Counted from the stretch's first letter, positions 1 through 8,411 are shown. The stretch is 41,855 nt of DNA from Halieaceae bacterium UBA4438 (GCA_002390485.1 DGPO01000120.1:1158-43012), one strand, 5' to 3'. Numbers and translations: made by a program. The notes: generated by a model from the sequence alone, not told the origin.

Positions 1-49
1 GTATACACACTTTCCAGGCGTGCGCCTTCGACCACTCGGCCACCTCTCC
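1..49 (-). tRNA. tRNA-Ser (anticodon GGA), 5' part only
   Basis: The minus strand reads GGAGAGGTGGCCGAGTGG from position 49, the usual start of a bacterial class II tRNA-Ser with its D arm. An anticodon stem CACGC/GTGTG follows, enclosing loop CTGGAAA, so the anticodon is GGA (UCC/UCU codons). The long variable arm, T arm and acceptor 3' strand lie beyond the window edge. A possible -10 (TAGAAT, plus positions 59-64) and a GC-rich discriminator sit just upstream, but I see no matching -35. Confidence 0.9.
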
Positions 50-112
50 GTGGCCCGAATTCTAACACACAGCTCACCCGTCTTGGGCGGATTTTCTACC
101 CTCAGAGTCAAG

Positions 113-2020
113 TTAAGCCGCGTTTTGAACCACAGTGCGCTCCGCAACCGGCTCGCCGCTTAAAAGGTATCGGCCTAACGGTTGTTGACCCAGCGTGTCG
201 GTGGCGCCCAAGAGGCCATCCCATGCCTGCTGGCCGGCAACATAAACGGACTCTACGATACCCTCAGGACGATTCACCATTTGTTGATGCTCGAAAATTT
301 CTCGGTACTCCAAAACGCGAGTCTGATCAGGTTCCCAGCCATCGAGCGCATCTGGATTAATAATCACCATGTCCGCCCGCGCACCAATTTCAAGCGTTCC
401 AGCATCAATTCCAAAGACTTCAGCGGGGTCTTTGGTTAGCCGGCGCACCACCTGCGCAACCACACCCTCCCCTTGCTCTTTCGCGAGCTTTAGCGACATT
501 AAGTTGCTGTCAAAAAATGCCATATTGGTGATGTGTGCACCTGAATCGTTAAATCCAGGTAGTGTATTTTCGTGCAAAAGAAATTCAAGCGTTGCTTTAT
601 TTTCAGCGTTAGCAACGTCTGCATAAAACCGAAAGCTTTTGTCATAGGTACGCAGCATGTGTAACGCGAAATCGGCGTCGTCGTGTAATTCAAACGCTAT
701 TGCCTCAAACGCTGCTCGCTCATCTTCAGACCGTGCAGCAGAAGTATCGCCAGACTTGAATCGCTGCGCTCGCGTCATGACCTCTGCGAAGCTCTCTCCG
801 TCCCACTCTGAACATGGAGCCCCGTCAAAAATCAGCTTCTCAGGCTCTCGAATAACGAGACTGTCTGGCAGCCCGCGCTTGGCCTTCCAACTGGCAAAGT
901 CCCCACCCGTACGACCGTGACGCCACTCTTTTCGAAAGCGCGCAACCCAATCTGCGTCGTTCATGAGACGCTGTCGCCCTTCATAATCGTCGTACTCTAA
1001 CGATATGAGCTCAGCAGTCGAGCTCAACTCCTCGAACAACGGACTCACAATACCGTCGGACCACACTCGAAAATTAGTCCCCAGCGCCTGGAAATGAAGC
1101 CGTCCATCTAAAAACTTACTGTTCAGTAACTTCGCCACACCCAAGAACAGCTTTGACGCATTGGGGGCAGCCGTCATTTGCATGGCTGACAACGCCGAGG
1201 TTTTTAGGGGTTTTCCAAACAGACGACCGCTGGTCAGCGTAAAGTAAAACAGTGCCTTTAACCGGTTTTCGATAATGGGCGTCGTTTGCCACACGCGGTC
1301 GTATTGACGAACGACTTTTAAGAGCCGACGAAGCTCGTTAAACGACGCAAACTGGGTCGGTATACGCTTATCGGTGTGCGGGTCGTTTGACAAGTAGTGA
1401 AACGGCAAGCCATCTGTACTCAAACCCAAGTACCCCAGCTGCATCGCTCCCTCAAGAATTTGCTCCATTTTTTTAAGTTCAAGCTCAGTGGGTGCTCGAC
1501 TGATACTCGCGTCCAGACCCATAACCTCAATACGCAGCATTGAGTGCGGGACAAACGCGGCGATATTAGGTCCTAGGTTCAGTCCTTCAAAGTGTGCGAG
1601 ATAGTCTTTGGGATTGTCCCAGGTCATGGCTTTTGCGCACTTGCGCAGTACGGCCTTTGGAATATTTTCAACACGCGTAAAGCAATCAACGATGGGCTCT
1701 TGTCCCTCTGTTTCTTGGGGACCAAAACACGTTCCCAAACTACAGTTGCCGACCACTACCGTCGTTGTACCGTGACGAACCACCTCATCGAGTGCGGGCG
1801 CCACCTCGACTTCAAGGTCCAAGTGCGTGTGTATGTCGAGCATGCCCGGAAGCAGCCACCGACCTGCGGCATCCACACAACGAACGGCTGCGTCTCTCGG
1901 TAGATCAGCGCCTCTGGCCGCAACCCGACCACCCGCAATAGCGACGTCTTCGACGCGCCCAGGCACACCCTCACCATCGAAAACTTTTGCACCTGTAATA
2001 AGAAGATCCCACTGCGCCAT
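113..2020 (-). CDS. N-acyl-D-amino-acid deacylase-like amidohydrolase
   Basis: A 635-residue metal-dependent amidohydrolase of the D-aminoacylase / Amidohydrolase_3 group, which hydrolyses N-acyl groups from D-amino acids or related amides. Visible signatures are the N-terminal beta domain (about 1-55), the metal-binding HTH of DIHTHLD (His64, His66), a Cys in GNCSLG (Cys93) where classical D-aminoacylases have their zinc cysteine, and a C-terminal NDSGAHITNM block with a likely catalytic Asp. The protein is longer than classical D-aminoacylases of roughly 480 residues. No signal peptide is visible, so it is probably cytoplasmic. The ATG has AAGG upstream. It is the last gene of a minus-strand run behind queF (gap 81 bp). 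Substrate is unknown; dihydroorotase- or hydantoinase-like activity on another cyclic or acyl amide is possible. Confidence 0.8.
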   Translation of the reverse strand: MAQWDLLITGAKVFDGEGVPGRVEDVAIAGGRVAARGADLPRDAAVRCVDAAGRWLLPGMLDIHTHLDLEVEVAPALDEVVRHGTTTVVVGNCSLGTCFGPQETEGQEPIVDCFTRVENIPKAVLRKCAKAMTWDNPKDYLAHFEGLNLGPNIAAFVPHSMLRIEVMGLDASISRAPTELELKKMEQILEGAMQLGYLGLSTDGLPFHYLSNDPHTDKRIPTQFASFNELRRLLKVVRQYDRVWQTTPIIENRLKALFYFTLTSGRLFGKPLKTSALSAMQMTAAPNASKLFLGVAKLLNSKFLDGRLHFQALGTNFRVWSDGIVSPLFEELSSTAELISLEYDDYEGRQRLMNDADWVARFRKEWRHGRTGGDFASWKAKRGLPDSLVIREPEKLIFDGAPCSEWDGESFAEVMTRAQRFKSGDTSAARSEDERAAFEAIAFELHDDADFALHMLRTYDKSFRFYADVANAENKATLEFLLHENTLPGFNDSGAHITNMAFFDSNLMSLKLAKEQGEGVVAQVVRRLTKDPAEVFGIDAGTLEIGARADMVIINPDALDGWEPDQTRVLEYREIFEHQQMVNRPEGIVESVYVAGQQAWDGLLGATDTLGQQPLGRYLLSGEPVAERTVVQNAA

Positions 2021-2101
2021 GCGTTTACCTTAGTGTTGTTTTTGTTAATTAGGATACCGTGTTTTCGCAGCGCCTGACACGCGCCGACGGCCTGCTCTAC
2101 C

Positions 2102-2854
2102 CTACTGCTCGAACAGGCGTTCAAATCGTGGCTTGCACGCCTGTGAAGACCGCCAAGGTGTTATATCAATGCCCCCACGTCGTTGAAAAAAACCCACCAC
2201 GTGAAGCTCATCAGGTGTCAGCGCGCGTTCGAGTCTGGTAAATAAATCCTCAATGCATTGCTCGTGAAACCCTTGATGGTTTCGCAAGGCATCTACCGAC
2301 TCACCGATCAGCCCGGCATTGAAGTGTGTTGATGACACATCGATGATCAAACTGGCCCAATCAGGCTGAGCAGTAACCGGGCACAATGACCTGAATCCGG
2401 AGCAAGCAAAGCGCGTTGTCGAACCGTCGCTCAGCCCCAAGTGGGCGATGTCGTCAAGTAGCCAAGAAGCTGATCGGAGGTCTACCGAACTCATAATTTC
2501 GAGCATTACCGGAGAACCGGTGACCGCAGCTAGGTCGTTACAGATGCAGCGTATAGCGGCATTATCGTTTTCGAACACATGCGCATTGAGAGAGTTTAGG
2601 TAGAGCTTTAATGACTTGGACTCAACGGTGAACGGGCTCGACGCGGGGACGACGAGCACACCAGTGGCGTAGCGAACCTGCCCGTCCGGCAGTAACCAAC
2701 TCAGCTCATAGCAATGCCACACATCGTGCCCTTGATCGACGTGTAACGACGGACCTGTAATACCGCGCCGGCCAAGGCTTCTGTCAATAGGTTCCAACAC
2801 CTCTGGCGCATAGTATTGCGGCGCGGCAACCTTTTTCCCTAGAACCGCATCCAC
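2102..2854 (-). CDS. queF: NADPH-dependent 7-cyano-7-deazaguanine reductase
   Basis: QueF reduces preQ0 (a nitrile) to preQ1 in queuosine tRNA modification. The 250-residue protein is the long, two-lobed type. It has the NADPH-lobe motif ESKSLKLYLNS (about 78-88), the catalytic Cys158 in FRSLCPVTAQPDW, Asp165 seven residues later, Glu198 in FHEQCIE, and a C-terminal RRGGIDITPWRS. The Cys-to-Asp (+7) and Cys-to-Glu (+40) spacing equals that of E. coli Cys190/Asp197/Glu230. It is about 30 residues shorter than the E. coli enzyme, mostly between the lobes. The start is GTG, 3 bp after the stop of the upstream ABC permease, so the two are probably translationally coupled. Confidence 0.95.
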   Translation of the reverse strand: MDAVLGKKVAAPQYYAPEVLEPIDRSLGRRGITGPSLHVDQGHDVWHCYELSWLLPDGQVRYATGVLVVPASSPFTVESKSLKLYLNSLNAHVFENDNAAIRCICNDLAAVTGSPVMLEIMSSVDLRSASWLLDDIAHLGLSDGSTTRFACSGFRSLCPVTAQPDWASLIIDVSSTHFNAGLIGESVDALRNHQGFHEQCIEDLFTRLERALTPDELHVVGFFQRRGGIDITPWRSSQACKPRFERLFEQ

Positions 2855-2857
2855 AGC

Positions 2858-3631
2858 CTAGGTCCTCAAGCGACTGCCCGCGCGCAGCAGGTGCATGGCA
2901 TAAGCAAACGATATCAGTGTCAGGCCAATCAGCATGGTGAAAGAGACGGTGATGTCTACGTCACTCACACCAAGGACGCCGAACCGGAATGCATTCACTA
3001 CATAGACCAGCGGATTAATCTGCGAAATGCCCGCCCAGAAATCGGGCAGTAAATCGAGCGAATAAAACACACCGCCCAAGTACGTCAGTGGCGTCAATAC
3101 GAACGTTGGGACAATATTCACGTCGTCGAAGGTATTGGCAAACACTGCGTTGATCAGTCCGCACAATGAAAAAGCAATCGACGTCAGCCCCACTACGCTG
3201 ACCACCACAAACCAACTGTGAATATCGAGTTTGGTGAAAAACAGTGCTACCGACGTCACAATAATGGACACCAAGATACCGCGCGAAACACCGCCTGCGG
3301 CATAGCCCAGCACAATGACGTAATTGGGTGTGGGGGAAACCAGCAACTCTTCAATGCTGTTGTTAAATTTTGCGCCAAAAAACGAGCCCACAACATTGGC
3401 ATACGAGTTAGTAATGATGGCCATCATGATCAGTCCGGGAACAACAAACTCCATGTAGCTCACGCCGCCCATGGTCCCTATTCGCTTTCCAATGAGCGTG
3501 CCGAAGATCAAGAAATAAAGCGACATGGTAATCGCCGATGGCAATAAAGTTTGCGTCCAGATACGCAGGTATCGTCGCACCTCTTTACGCATAATCGTCA
3601 GGAAGGCGATCCACTGTTCATAGGCACTCAT
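2858..3631 (-). CDS. ABC-2 type exporter permease (YadH-like)
   Basis: A 257-residue integral membrane protein with about six hydrophobic segments and the ABC-2 permease motif region around PLTYLGGVFYSLDLLP (about residues 180-196). Length and sequence character match YadH of E. coli (256 residues), whose substrate is not established. The ATG overlaps the stop of the ATPase gene by 4 bp (ATGA) and has a strong GGAGG site inside the ATPase tail. With the ATPase it should form a homodimeric-permease exporter in the inner membrane. Drug, lipid or polysaccharide export are all possible, and the sequence does not decide. Confidence 0.88.
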   Translation of the reverse strand: MSAYEQWIAFLTIMRKEVRRYLRIWTQTLLPSAITMSLYFLIFGTLIGKRIGTMGGVSYMEFVVPGLIMMAIITNSYANVVGSFFGAKFNNSIEELLVSPTPNYVIVLGYAAGGVSRGILVSIIVTSVALFFTKLDIHSWFVVVSVVGLTSIAFSLCGLINAVFANTFDDVNIVPTFVLTPLTYLGGVFYSLDLLPDFWAGISQINPLVYVVNAFRFGVLGVSDVDITVSFTMLIGLTLISFAYAMHLLRAGSRLRT

Positions 3632-4545
3632 GATGCACCCTCCAGGACGTTCACAAACATTCGTTCAAGTCGATTTTCCTTATTACGCATGCTCACAACG
3701 GTCACCCCCGCCTGGCTCAACGCCGCAAATACGGGTGCAAGGTCCTGCCCCTTGGCCAATTCGACTTCCAGACAGTGTGGCTCTACCTGACGAAGCGTAT
3801 ACCCTGCAATAGCAGTGCCAGCGGGTATTTCATCCTGTGTGTCGAGTAAAAATGTTTCACTGTTGAGGTCCCGAAGTAAGTCTTTTATCGCACCTCGCGT
3901 CACAATTTTACCCTGATTGATGATCGCCACATTACGACAGAGCAGCTCAGCCTCCTCAAGGTAGTGGGTCGTCATAATAATGGTGCGACCCTCGGCATTT
4001 GTTTCTCTAAGAAAGTCATACATGCTCCGTCGCATTTCAATATCCACACCGGCCGTGGGCTCATCGAGAATAAGGACTCTGGGCTCGTGAACCAAGGCGC
4101 GAGCAATCATAAGTCGGCGCTTCATGCCCCCTGACAGCATTCTCATTTGGACGTGTTGCTTGTCGAGTATCCCTAGCTTCTCGAGATAATAAGTCGCCCG
4201 CTCACGCGCTATGCTGATGGGAATGCCGTAGTAGCCCGCTTGGTGGATTAAGACGTCCTCGACATTTTCAAAGACGTTAAAGTTAAATTCTTGCGGCACA
4301 ATACCGATCTGCTTTTTCGCAAGCGAGAAGTCCTCGTCGATATCGATACCGCAAATTTTTACGGACCCCTCGGACTTCGACACCAAAGAACTCAGGATAC
4401 CGATCGTTGTCGACTTGCCTGCTCCGTTAGGACCCAGGAGTGCAAAAAAGTCACCCTCTTCTACTTTGAGGTCAATTCCTTTAAGGGCTTCAAAGCCGTT
4501 TGCATAGGTTTTTTGCAGGTTGGAAATTTCTAACGCGGCCGACAT
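3628..4545 (-). CDS. ABC transporter ATP-binding protein (YadG-like)
   Basis: A 305-residue ATPase driving the adjacent ABC-2 permease. Walker A is GPNGAGKST (about 38-46), the Q-loop is near VPQEFNFN, the signature is LSGGMKRRL, Walker B is VLILDEPTAGVD, and the switch histidine is in TTHYLEEAE. A C-terminal extension of about 85 residues after the nucleotide domain is typical of this exporter class (YadG has 308 residues). The start has GGAG upstream (TCTGGAGCCACC before ATG). It is the first gene of a minus-strand set ATPase-permease-queF-amidohydrolase and runs divergently from the tRNA genes at 4687. Confidence 0.9.
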   Translation of the reverse strand: MSAALEISNLQKTYANGFEALKGIDLKVEEGDFFALLGPNGAGKSTTIGILSSLVSKSEGSVKICGIDIDEDFSLAKKQIGIVPQEFNFNVFENVEDVLIHQAGYYGIPISIARERATYYLEKLGILDKQHVQMRMLSGGMKRRLMIARALVHEPRVLILDEPTAGVDIEMRRSMYDFLRETNAEGRTIIMTTHYLEEAELLCRNVAIINQGKIVTRGAIKDLLRDLNSETFLLDTQDEIPAGTAIAGYTLRQVEPHCLEVELAKGQDLAPVFAALSQAGVTVVSMRNKENRLERMFVNVLEGAS

Positions 4546-4619
4546 GGTGGCTCCAGAGTAAAACGAGGCGCGGAGTTTAACTAAATTACGGCTGTTTTTC
4601 GAAACCTTTAACAGAACTC

Positions 4620-4648
4620 TTGACGCAGGTGAGTATGATTACTACTAT
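4620..4648 (+). promoter_or_regulatory. sigma-70 promoter of the tRNA-Glu/tRNA-Gly genes
   Basis: TTGACG (4620-4625, 5/6 to consensus) is followed by exactly 17 bp and TACTAT (4643-4648, 4/6). The bases after the -10 are GC-rich (GCGCC), as in stringently controlled stable-RNA promoters. The predicted start is about 30 bp before the tRNA-Glu 5' end. Confidence 0.7.
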
Positions 4649-4686
4649 GCGCCACCTTGCGAAGAGCACTAGCTGCAACAAGTTCC

Positions 4687-4762
4687 GTCCCCTTCGTCTA
4701 GAGGCCTAGGACACCGCCCTTTCACGGCGGTAACAGGGGTTCGAACCCCCTAGGGGACGCCA
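4687..4762 (+). tRNA. tRNA-Glu (anticodon TTC)
   Basis: A full 76-nt cloverleaf with acceptor stem GTCCCCT/AGGGGAC, anticodon stem CCGCC/GGCGG around loop CTTTCAC (anticodon TTC), a T arm with GTTCGAACC, and an encoded CCA end. It lies 8 bp before tRNA-Gly and is almost certainly on the same transcript. Confidence 0.97.
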
Positions 4763-4770
4763 TTTTTTTA

Positions 4771-4846
4771 GCGGGAATAGCTCAGTTGGTAGAGCGCAAC
4801 CTTGCCAAGGTTGAGGTCGCGAGTTCGAATCTCGTTTCCCGCTCCA
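4771..4846 (+). tRNA. tRNA-Gly (anticodon GCC)
   Basis: A full 76-nt cloverleaf with acceptor stem GCGGGAA/TTCCCGC, anticodon stem CAACC/GGTTG around loop TTGCCAA (anticodon GCC), the T-arm motif GTTCGAAT and an encoded CCA. An eight-T run (4847-4854) follows directly and may act as a release site together with the tRNA fold. Confidence 0.97.
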
Positions 4847-4850
4847 TTTT

Positions 4851-4897
4851 TTTTCATCTCATTGCGTAAGTGCGTACAATACGGCGCTTTCCAGCGC
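4851..4897 (+). promoter_or_regulatory. possible metY promoter with short leader hairpin
   Basis: TACAAT (4875-4880, 5/6 to the -10 consensus) lies 18 bp after TTTTCA (4851-4856, 4/6 to the -35). Just downstream GCGCT-TTCC-AGCGC (4884-4897) can form a small hairpin at the very 5' end of the transcript, and a further AGCGC copy lies at 4903-4907. I see no SAM riboswitch fold in this short leader. Confidence 0.35.
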
Positions 4898-4926
4898 TAA
4901 ACAGCGCGCGACAATGAGCATAAAGC

Positions 4927-6237
4927 ATGACTGACTACTCTCCGGCTGAACTCGACACCCTCGCTTTGCACGCAGGCGGCAAGCCCGACCCCACCACAGG
5001 TGCGCGCGCTACGCCGATTTATCAAACAGCCGCCTATTGCTTCCCAGACTCCGATTACGCCGCCGCGTTATTCAATATGGAGCGGCCCGGGCACGTCTAC
5101 TCTCGACTCAGCAACCCCACAACGGGTGTGCTAGAAGAGCGCATCGCCGCGCTGGAAGGCGGCGTGGGTGCCATCGCAACCGCTAGCGGGCAAGCAGCAT
5201 TGCAGTTGGCCATCATGACCATCATGGATACGGGATCCCACATTGTGGCATCGAGCGCCCTTTACGGGGGCAGCCACAACTTGCTTGCCTACACGCTTCC
5301 TCGGTTTGGTATTACGACCACGTTCGTCGATACACGCGACGAACAGGCACTGCAAAAGGCGATTCAGCCCAATACTCGACTCGTTTTTGGCGAGACTGTC
5401 GGAAACCCAGGCTTAGATGTTCTTAATATTCCTAAAGTGGCTGAAATCGCTCATGCACATGACATACCGTTGCTCGTCGATTCCACGTTCACAACCCCAT
5501 ACCTAATCAAGCCCTTTGATCACGGTGCCGATTTAGTCATGCACTCGGCCACAAAGTTTTTAAGCGGTCACGGTATTGTCATTGGCGGCTTGTTAGTTGA
5601 TGGCGGCCGCTTCGATTGGGATGCATCCGGTAAGTTCCCACAGCTCTCCGAGCCTTATGAAGGCTTTCACAACCTCGTATTTACTGAAGAATTTGGGCCT
5701 GCTGCATTTATTTCTAGAGCGCGCAAAGAGGGTTTACGCGATTTTGGCGCCTGTCAAAGTCCGACCAGTGCGTTTTACATCATGCAAGGTATAGAAACGT
5801 TGGGGGTCCGTATGGAGCGGCATATCGCCAATACGCGTGCGATTGTCGATTTTCTCAGTGCCCACGATGCCGTGGCTTCAGTGACGCATCCTGATCTGCC
5901 GTCGCACCCGGATCACGCGCTTGCCAGCACACTGCTCCCCAAAGGCGCTAGCGCTGTATTTACCTTTGAGATCAAGGGAGGCCGCGATGCCGGTATTGCC
6001 TTCGTAAACGGACTGAGTCTCTTTTCTCACCTTGCGAATGTCGGGGACGCAAAGTCCCTTGTGATTCACCCCGCAAGCACCACTCATTTCCGCATGGATG
6101 AGGCGGCTTTATCGGCAGCGGGCATTGGCGAAGGAACGATACGCTTGTCCATCGGACTCGAGGACGCAAAGGACCTGACCAGCGACCTCAAAGCGGGCCT
6201 TCGCGCGGCATCAAAAGCGGCTGGAGGGTCACGCTGA
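4927..6237 (+). CDS. metY: O-acetylhomoserine sulfhydrylase (MetY family)
   Basis: A 436-residue PLP enzyme of the Cys/Met metabolism family. The family joins O-acetylhomoserine with sulfide (giving homocysteine) or with methanethiol (giving methionine). The PLP lysine is Lys210 in HSATKFLSGHG. The phosphate/ring region ASGQAALQ (about 86-93), YSRLSNPT (58-65) and the aspartate in VDSTFTTPY (185) are all present. Full length for MetY (about 425-440), longer than cystathionine gamma-synthases (about 390). It starts at the ATG after tRNA-Gly; the ribosome site is weak. The stop TGA overlaps the ATG of the next gene, so the two are coupled. O-succinylhomoserine as substrate cannot be excluded. 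Confidence 0.92.
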   Translation: MTDYSPAELDTLALHAGGKPDPTTGARATPIYQTAAYCFPDSDYAAALFNMERPGHVYSRLSNPTTGVLEERIAALEGGVGAIATASGQAALQLAIMTIMDTGSHIVASSALYGGSHNLLAYTLPRFGITTTFVDTRDEQALQKAIQPNTRLVFGETVGNPGLDVLNIPKVAEIAHAHDIPLLVDSTFTTPYLIKPFDHGADLVMHSATKFLSGHGIVIGGLLVDGGRFDWDASGKFPQLSEPYEGFHNLVFTEEFGPAAFISRARKEGLRDFGACQSPTSAFYIMQGIETLGVRMERHIANTRAIVDFLSAHDAVASVTHPDLPSHPDHALASTLLPKGASAVFTFEIKGGRDAGIAFVNGLSLFSHLANVGDAKSLVIHPASTTHFRMDEAALSAAGIGEGTIRLSIGLEDAKDLTSDLKAGLRAASKAAGGSR

Positions 6238-7028
6238 TGCACATTAACCTCGGTGGTAAACAGGTCTATCTCTACACAAACAATAAAGACATCGACGCAA
6301 CCAAAAAGACCGTCCTGTTTATTCACGGAGCGGGATTCGATCACAGTGTGTGGACACTGTTTGCGCGTCACTTTTCACGTCATAACTGGAATGCGCTCGC
6401 AATCGATCTTCCAGGACACGGACGCTCCGGGGGTGAAGCACTGCTTTCCATTGAGGATAATGCGGCTTGGATAATCGCGCTTCTCGACCAATTGGACCTC
6501 ACAAAAACTGCACTCGTGGGGCACAGCATGGGCAGTCTCGTTACCTTAGAGGCCGCCTCGCGTTTGGGTGAGCGCGCTTCACACGCTGTTTTGATCGGCT
6601 CGATTGCACCAATGCCGGTCTCTGAACCTATTTTAGATGCGACAGCGGGAAAACCCCATCTTGCGCACTCCATGCTGACCTCATTCGCATTCAGCAAGCG
6701 CAATCTCCTCGGCGGTAACCCCAACCCCGGCATGTGGATGGTCAGCGACAGTATGCGACGCTATGAGGATGAGGACACCATGGCGCTTGATCGAGACATG
6801 AGGGCCTGTAACGCCTATACGCGAGGCCTTGAGGCCGCATCGGAGATCACCGCGCCGACACTCATGATTCACGGCGATGCCGATCGTTTGACGCCGATCA
6901 AAGCGACTAAACCACTTCTCGCCGCACTGGCGAATGCGCGATTGAACACGGTACCTGGCGCCGGCCACACGTTGATGGTCGAAGACCCAAACCACGTGCT
7001 GGATCAATTAAAAGTTCATCTGTTTTAG
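6237..7028 (+). CDS. alpha/beta hydrolase in the metY operon
   Basis: A 263-residue alpha/beta-fold hydrolase with oxyanion region FIHGAGFDH (28-36), nucleophile elbow GHSMGS (Ser97), a probable acid in HGDADRLTP (near 217) and a probable catalytic His in PGAGHTLM (near 247). It begins within the stop codon of metY and ends 8 bp before the homocysteine methyltransferase gene, so it belongs to that operon. It is too short for, and unlike, homoserine O-acetyltransferase MetX (about 370 residues). No signal peptide. The reaction is unknown; a thioester, lactone or ester in methionine-related metabolism is a guess from context only. Confidence 0.85.
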   Translation: MHINLGGKQVYLYTNNKDIDATKKTVLFIHGAGFDHSVWTLFARHFSRHNWNALAIDLPGHGRSGGEALLSIEDNAAWIIALLDQLDLTKTALVGHSMGSLVTLEAASRLGERASHAVLIGSIAPMPVSEPILDATAGKPHLAHSMLTSFAFSKRNLLGGNPNPGMWMVSDSMRRYEDEDTMALDRDMRACNAYTRGLEAASEITAPTLMIHGDADRLTPIKATKPLLAALANARLNTVPGAGHTLMVEDPNHVLDQLKVHLF

Positions 7029-7036
7029 GAATCAAA

Positions 7037-7954
7037 ATGAGCCCGACAGTAACTCTTCTAGACGGTGGTCTGGGACAAGAGCTGATCAAACGCAGTTCAG
7101 CGCCCCCCCACCCACTATGGGCCACACAGGTCATGATCGACGAGCCACACTTGGTTTCAGAGATTCATCGTGATTTTTGTGACGCAGGTGCGCGCGTCAT
7201 TTGTTTAAATACTTACGCGGTCAGTCGTCATCGATTAGCCACCTACGCGCCGGAAAAATCGCTCCAAGAGGTCTTGGACGCGGCTCTCGCTGCAGCGGAT
7301 GCGGGTATTGCATCGTCACCAAGTGCTTCTGAAGTGAGCACTGTCGCGTCGCTACCACCGCTTAACGCGTCTTACGATCACACCGTTGCCCCTGATTTTG
7401 AAAGCGCCTACGCACAGTATCGTGAGCTAATTTCACTGCAAAAAACCACTGTCAGCGCATTTCTCTTGGAGACGATGAGTAATATTGCCGAGGCGACAGC
7501 GGGCGCGAAGGCGATCCGTGATGAGGGGGTTGTGGGGGCCGTTGCCTTTACGCTCAGCGACCGAGACGCCACAAAATTGCGCTCTGGAGAGCCCTTAGAC
7601 GCCGCCATTGACGCGGTACTGCCTCACACGCCAGACGCTATTTTGATCAACTGCTCCACACCCGAAATCGTCACCGAAGGGCTCAAAATTGTGGCCAAAT
7701 CAGGCATTAAGTTTGGCGCTTATGCCAACGGTTTTGTCTCGGTCGACGCACTGGTACCGGGCAGTACCGTCGATCGACTCGCCGAGCGAAAGGACCTGGG
7801 ACCCGACGAGTATTTAGAGTTCGTGAAGTCATGGCTTGAGATTGGTGCAGAAATCGTGGGCGGGTGCTGCGAGATCGGCCCTGCACACATCAAGGCAATC
7901 AGTACGTACCTAGCGAGCGAGGGAATTACAACCAGTCGCAACATCGGGTCCTAA
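7037..7954 (+). CDS. homocysteine S-methyltransferase family protein
   Basis: A 305-residue single-domain homocysteine S-methyltransferase (MmuM/BHMT/MetH N-domain fold). It would methylate homocysteine to methionine using a methyl donor such as S-methylmethionine, a betaine or a sulfonium compound. The start LLDGGLGQEL (7-16) is the family's first strand. The zinc cysteines are Cys206 in LINCSTPE and Cys277/Cys278 in GGCCEIGP. Third gene of the metY operon. It would take the homocysteine that MetY makes and complete methionine without cobalamin, if the donor is available. The donor cannot be read from sequence. Confidence 0.88.
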   Translation: MSPTVTLLDGGLGQELIKRSSAPPHPLWATQVMIDEPHLVSEIHRDFCDAGARVICLNTYAVSRHRLATYAPEKSLQEVLDAALAAADAGIASSPSASEVSTVASLPPLNASYDHTVAPDFESAYAQYRELISLQKTTVSAFLLETMSNIAEATAGAKAIRDEGVVGAVAFTLSDRDATKLRSGEPLDAAIDAVLPHTPDAILINCSTPEIVTEGLKIVAKSGIKFGAYANGFVSVDALVPGSTVDRLAERKDLGPDEYLEFVKSWLEIGAEIVGGCCEIGPAHIKAISTYLASEGITTSRNIGS

Positions 7955-7963
7955 GGCCTCAAA

Positions 7964-8353
7964 TCACTCCTCAGACTTAAGATCAATCGAAAGACTGTTT
8001 ATGCAGTACCGAAGCCCAGTCTGAGTGGGGCCATCGGGGAACACGTGGCCCAAGTGCCCGCCGCAGTTTTGGCACAAGACCTCGGTCCGGAGCATCCCAT
8101 GACTGGTGTCTCGCTCTTCTTCAACAACACCTGCGACCGCCGGCTTATCAAAGCTTGGCCAACCGCAGCCGGCATCAAACTTACTGTCTGACTCGAACAG
8201 TACTTCCCCACACCCCCGGCACGCATAAGACCCGGAATCCGTTGTATCCCAATATTCACCGGTGAACGCACGCTCAGTCCCTTTCTGGCGAAGCACGTGG
8301 TACTCGTCCGGACTCAATTTTTCACGCCAATACGCATCGTCTTTCTCTGTCAT
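7964..8353 (-). CDS. msrB: peptide-methionine (R)-S-oxide reductase
   Basis: MsrB reduces methionine-R-sulfoxide in proteins. At 129 residues from the chosen start it is of normal length. Two zinc CxxC pairs (CRGC at 45-48, CQNC at 94-97), GCGWPSF and HLGHVFPDGP are all present, and the catalytic cysteine is Cys117 in LRYCINS. I place the start at ATG 8353 because AAGGAG lies 7 bp upstream; a GTG 27 bp further out would put that site inside the gene. It faces the homocysteine methyltransferase tail-to-tail with a 9 bp gap and no terminator. It lies downstream of pdxB but seems to have its own promoter. Confidence 0.95.
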   Translation of the reverse strand: MTEKDDAYWREKLSPDEYHVLRQKGTERAFTGEYWDTTDSGSYACRGCGEVLFESDSKFDAGCGWPSFDKPAVAGVVEEERDTSHGMLRTEVLCQNCGGHLGHVFPDGPTQTGLRYCINSLSIDLKSEE

Positions 8354-8381
8354 CACCCGACTCCTTAAACTTTCAATCACT

Positions 8382-8411
8382 TATATATGTGGACCGAAAC
8401 GTAAATTTCAA
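8382..8411 (-). promoter_or_regulatory. probable msrB promoter
   Basis: On the minus strand TTGAAA (plus 8406-8411, 5/6) is followed by 18 bp and TATATA (plus 8382-8387, 4/6), about 29 bp before the chosen msrB start. The -35 overlaps the end of pdxB. Confidence 0.45.

Noticed and set aside
4687..4846. tRNA genes as an integration site of a mobile element
   Set aside because: No integrase, direct repeat of a tRNA end or foreign-looking genes flank them; the neighbours are metabolic genes with even composition.
4847..4926. SAM-type riboswitch before metY
   Set aside because: The leader is under 80 bp and holds only a 5-bp hairpin; no multi-helix SAM fold can be drawn.
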